Shown piece after piece: positions 40,570-43,124 of a DNA stretch of 43,124 bases; position 1 is the stretch's first letter, and every line of letters starts with the position of its first letter. The position numbers and the translations under genes were made by a program. Source of the DNA: an uncultured Bacillota bacterium (lineage in GTDB: Bacteria > Bacillota_I > Bacilli_A > RFN20 > CAG-631); NCBI GenBank assembly GCA_905197115.1, contig CAJJXN010000007.1:1-43124 (forward strand). Direction: 5' to 3'. A model generated the notes under the pieces. It searched no databases, had not been told where the DNA came from, and worked only from the letters and a program-made list of their open reading frames with translations.

Positions 40570-41544
40570 TTAATCCACTACATTTGTAATAATATTTAAA
40601 ACTGATTCTTCCATTTGATGTATTAATTGCATCTTATTAAAAATAACGTTTGCAATTTTTTCTTTTTTTGTTAAAGAGTATCTTACAAAAAGTAATTTTA
40701 TATCATTTGCATTTTTTTCAATTTGATTCAAATAATCTAATTTATTTAAAAGATTTCTTTTATTATCAAGTTCTTTAACCATTAATTTAGTTCTTTTACA
40801 AAAAAATAATTTATGTTCTATAAAAATTCCAATTCCTGTTGGATCAATATTTTCTTTATTATTCATTTGATTAAATATATGATTTGCAAATTCTTTCGAA
40901 GCTGAAAGTCCATAAAATTTAATCAATCTTTTAGGATGAAATTTAAAATCATCTAAATCATATGATTCTGATTTTAAATAAAATCTATATTTTTCTTCTA
41001 TATTTGAAATATAAAATCCAGGCCAATAATCTTCTGCAAAAGAAATTTTTTGGAAAAAATCTGATTTTGATGAAATAATAGATTTATATAATTCTTGACT
41101 ATGAATATAAATGTCTCCATATTGCCCATCATCTTGTTTATAACCTAATCCATAAAATATATCCTTTAAAGAATCATAACCATATACCAAAAAACCATGA
41201 GGCGCATGTTTTATTTTATAATTTTTTTCATTCGGCACATAAAAACAATCCGTCCAAAAAATATAATAAAATCCTTTTCTTATATTTTTTTTAATTTCAT
41301 TAATTATTTGCTTGAACTCATATTTGTAACAAAAATATTTTTCAACTCTTAAAAAATTTAATGATTGATAGTTAAGTTCATGAAAATCAAATGGACATAT
41401 ATCTTCTGGAGCATATATTAATTGAACAAAAACATTGTATACATTTTCAATATAATCATGCGCACAAATAATGCTTAAAGGAAGCGCATAATGTAAATAT
41501 GTTTTAATTGGAGGATTTTTTTCAATAGGATTGATATATTTCAT
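40570..41544 (-). CDS. BtrH_N-like cysteine-peptidase-fold protein (peptide-maturation cluster)
   Basis: A 324-aa soluble protein without signal peptide. The N-terminal part resembles the BtrH N-terminal family (cysteine-peptidase-like fold; BtrH itself is an acyltransferase in butirosin synthesis). It has an early Cys (ICAHD, Cys27), then GFYYIFWTDCFYVPN, then HAPHGFLVYGYD (His113, His116), then a strand-rich DIFYGLGY and IYIHSQELY. The C-terminal third is helical and charged. AAAAGGAG is 7 nt before ATG, and the gene begins 24 nt after the subtilisin/P-loop gene, so the two are one operon. In known clusters such proteins act on ribosomal or non-ribosomal peptides. The family call is from pattern memory only. 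Confidence 0.55.
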   Translation of the reverse strand: MKYINPIEKNPPIKTYLHYALPLSIICAHDYIENVYNVFVQLIYAPEDICPFDFHELNYQSLNFLRVEKYFCYKYEFKQIINEIKKNIRKGFYYIFWTDCFYVPNEKNYKIKHAPHGFLVYGYDSLKDIFYGLGYKQDDGQYGDIYIHSQELYKSIISSKSDFFQKISFAEDYWPGFYISNIEEKYRFYLKSESYDLDDFKFHPKRLIKFYGLSASKEFANHIFNQMNNKENIDPTGIGIFIEHKLFFCKRTKLMVKELDNKRNLLNKLDYLNQIEKNANDIKLLFVRYSLTKKEKIANVIFNKMQLIHQMEESVLNIITNVVD

Positions 41545-41568
41545 TTTAAAGTCTCCTTTTACTATTTT

Positions 41569-43124
41569 TTAAATAAAGAAACTAATAATATTATCAAAGA
41601 TTTCCTTTAATGCGATATTATCATCTAAAAAAGCGACTGGAATATTAGGAAAATTAATTTTTAATTCATTCAAAATTTTTTGTCTTTCTTCTTCAGTAAT
41701 TAAAGAGTTTTTATTATTAACATTTTTTAGTGGAAATACGATAATACCTGCTATATGACAATCGTTTAACGATGTCATAAACGAAATGGATTTTTTAATG
41801 TAATTTATATCATCTTCACAATGTATGTTTAATGTTATGACATCTGGGTTTATAGCAGCAAAATAACTAAAATTTTCTAATTGGATATTTTCGACACTAT
41901 TATAATTTCTTGACAAAATATTTGCTTGCGATCCAATAATAATCATGTCAAAGTTTTTTTCGTCAATTAAATGTAGTCGATAATTTATATTTGAAATTAA
42001 TTCTCTATGTGTAAATTCGATAAGATTTGAATTGTATCCACAATGAATACAATCTTTTGCTCCAAATAAAAAAGAATTCGGTTCACTTCCTATAAATGCA
42101 ATGTTGTATTGACGATTTTCTAAATAAGATTTAAGCTTTACTTGAAATGTAAATTTTCCTTCTTTAGACCCTGTTCCACACGAAAGTAAAATAGGGGTAT
42201 TAAATTTGAATAGTTTTCCCATAAGTAAAGATAAACTTTCAATTTTCTTGAATTTAGGGGTAAAATACAAATTATTTTCAAACTTTAAATCATCATACGA
42301 AATAATTTTCTTGTTTTTTTTAATACACATTTTAATAATAGAATAAATATTTTCTTGAATCTTAGAATTATATCGATTAATATGTCCAATCAAAAGCGTA
42401 TCAAATGATTCAATTTCCAATTTTTCAATATTTTTGACAATATAATCCTTTCCATTTAACTTATAAATGTAATTTAAGTTTGAATTTACTCTTCCACTCT
42501 CTTTAAAATCATAAAAATCCACAATATTTATTGGAATATCATTCACTAATCTTAAAATATTTTGATTTTCTTTGCTAAAAGGAAATATAGCAACTTTCTT
42601 TGATTTTATATATTCTAAATTAAAAGGTGTGTGTATAATAGTAGATTCCTTAAATTTAAATAAATATTTTGCATTAATTTCTAGTTCTTTATAAACATTA
42701 AATTGTTTTTTTATAATAATATCATATAAAATCCTTGTAAAATTAGCACATGCAAAACTTGTCCCCCATACACTTTCAAAAATTTTTTCTTTTTTATTTA
42801 CTCTTTGAATACTTCCATATGCTAAAATATTTATAAATGGATTATTTTTTAAAAATATATAATCGTCAGTTTTTTTTAGATTAAAATCACAGTCTACCCC
42901 GAAAACACAATCAAAAAAAGCAGGATAAGATATCGATTTATCATTGTTAAATGCACAATTAATAAATATATTTCTTTTTCTAATTTTTTTACAAATATTA
43001 TATAATCTATTTGAAGTTACTACGCTTACTCCTAAACTAATGTTAATTATTTTACATTTCAAAAACTTATAAATATAATTCAATATATAAATCAATTGAT
43101 TTTCTGAAATAATTTCGTCTTTAT
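41569..43124 (-). CDS. Subtilisin-like (S8) domain fused to P-loop peptide-maturation domain (5' end outside window)
   Basis: The frame is open to the right edge (upstream codons read KDEIISENQ), so the start is not here. The N-terminal part seen is the second half of a subtilisin fold: KCKIINISLG, then FINCAFNND at the oxyanion-Asn place with YPAFFDCVFGVD, then WGTSFACANF with the catalytic Ser (codon 42759-42757). The Asp and His should lie outside. From about 42600 a second domain starts (KKVAIFPFS) and includes a P-loop-like LLSCGTGSKEGKFTFQVKL, then IAFIGSEPNSFLFGA, resembling DUF1611. This looks like the TIGR04066 peptide maturation family, named from memory and not searched. Low GC as its neighbours. 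Confidence 0.6.
   Translation of the reverse strand, partial: KDEIISENQLIYILNYIYKFLKCKIINISLGVSVVTSNRLYNICKKIRKRNIFINCAFNNDKSISYPAFFDCVFGVDCDFNLKKTDDYIFLKNNPFINILAYGSIQRVNKKEKIFESVWGTSFACANFTRILYDIIIKKQFNVYKELEINAKYLFKFKESTIIHTPFNLEYIKSKKVAIFPFSKENQNILRLVNDIPINIVDFYDFKESGRVNSNLNYIYKLNGKDYIVKNIEKLEIESFDTLLIGHINRYNSKIQENIYSIIKMCIKKNKKIISYDDLKFENNLYFTPKFKKIESLSLLMGKLFKFNTPILLSCGTGSKEGKFTFQVKLKSYLENRQYNIAFIGSEPNSFLFGAKDCIHCGYNSNLIEFTHRELISNINYRLHLIDEKNFDMIIIGSQANILSRNYNSVENIQLENFSYFAAINPDVITLNIHCEDDINYIKKSISFMTSLNDCHIAGIIVFPLKNVNNKNSLITEEERQKILNELKINFPNIPVAFLDDNIALKEIFDNIISFFI

Noticed and set aside
41545..41568. Precursor peptide between the two maturation genes
   Set aside because: Only 24 nt, filled by SD and spacer; any precursor must be outside the window.

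Overview
The window is a metagenome-style contig from an AT-rich, endospore-forming, Gram-positive bacterium of the Bacillota. Carriage of dacF-spoIIA-sigF-spoVA, double CIRCE sites, a T-box, RNase HIII, MtaB, DNA translocase FtsK/SpoIIIE and the YmfF/YmfH pair, together with very low GC and a gut-type neighbour at the left edge, suggests a Bacilli or Erysipelotrichia-like gut lineage. The exact taxon cannot be fixed from the sequence.

Left edge (1 to about 1060): a pure poly-C run, then a GC-richer Bacteroidota-like piece (Fur-family regulator and the C-terminal part of a metal P1B-ATPase). This is joined in frame to an AT-rich N-terminal fragment of an unrelated gene. It is most likely an assembly chimera, not a real locus of this organism.

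1.7-8.3 kb: housekeeping genes. rtcB and a cyclophilin are on the plus strand. The minus-strand operon rsmE-mtaB-deoC-murI (all overlapping or 1 nt apart) faces a divergent pair, an unknown 116-aa gene plus rnhC, across back-to-back extended -10 promoters. 8.3-12.4 kb: a Fic-protein remnant, a one-piece MacB-like ABC transporter and a Gfo/Idh/MocA oxidoreductase with a Cys-rich insert and a perfect palindromic operator.

12.4-18.6 kb: sporulation block in Bacillus order, dacF, spoIIAA-spoIIAB-sigF, then spoVAC-D-E-F, with spoVAA and spoVAB absent. 18.7-22.1 kb: thyA-folA-plsC-pdp operon. 22.1-28.1 kb: an SSB-like gene, then ftsK-ymfF-ymfH-acpS. 28.2-32.95 kb: hrcA-grpE-dnaK-dnaJ under a consensus sigma-A promoter framed by two CIRCE operators. 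33.1-34.8 kb: a BspA-type leucine-rich-repeat lipoprotein. 35-39.4 kb: thrS-trmB-M42 peptidase-ytpR-small basic protein, driven by a threonine T-box.

39.4-43.1 kb: accessory end. It holds a single-pass membrane protein whose best start is separated from its frame by a nine-A tract, a divergent XRE regulator with repeated operator-like sites, and, running off the right edge, two genes of what looks like a peptide-maturation (RiPP-like) cluster. These are a BtrH_N-like cysteine-peptidase-fold protein and a subtilisin-like domain fused to a P-loop domain. This last pair is the best candidate for an under-described system.
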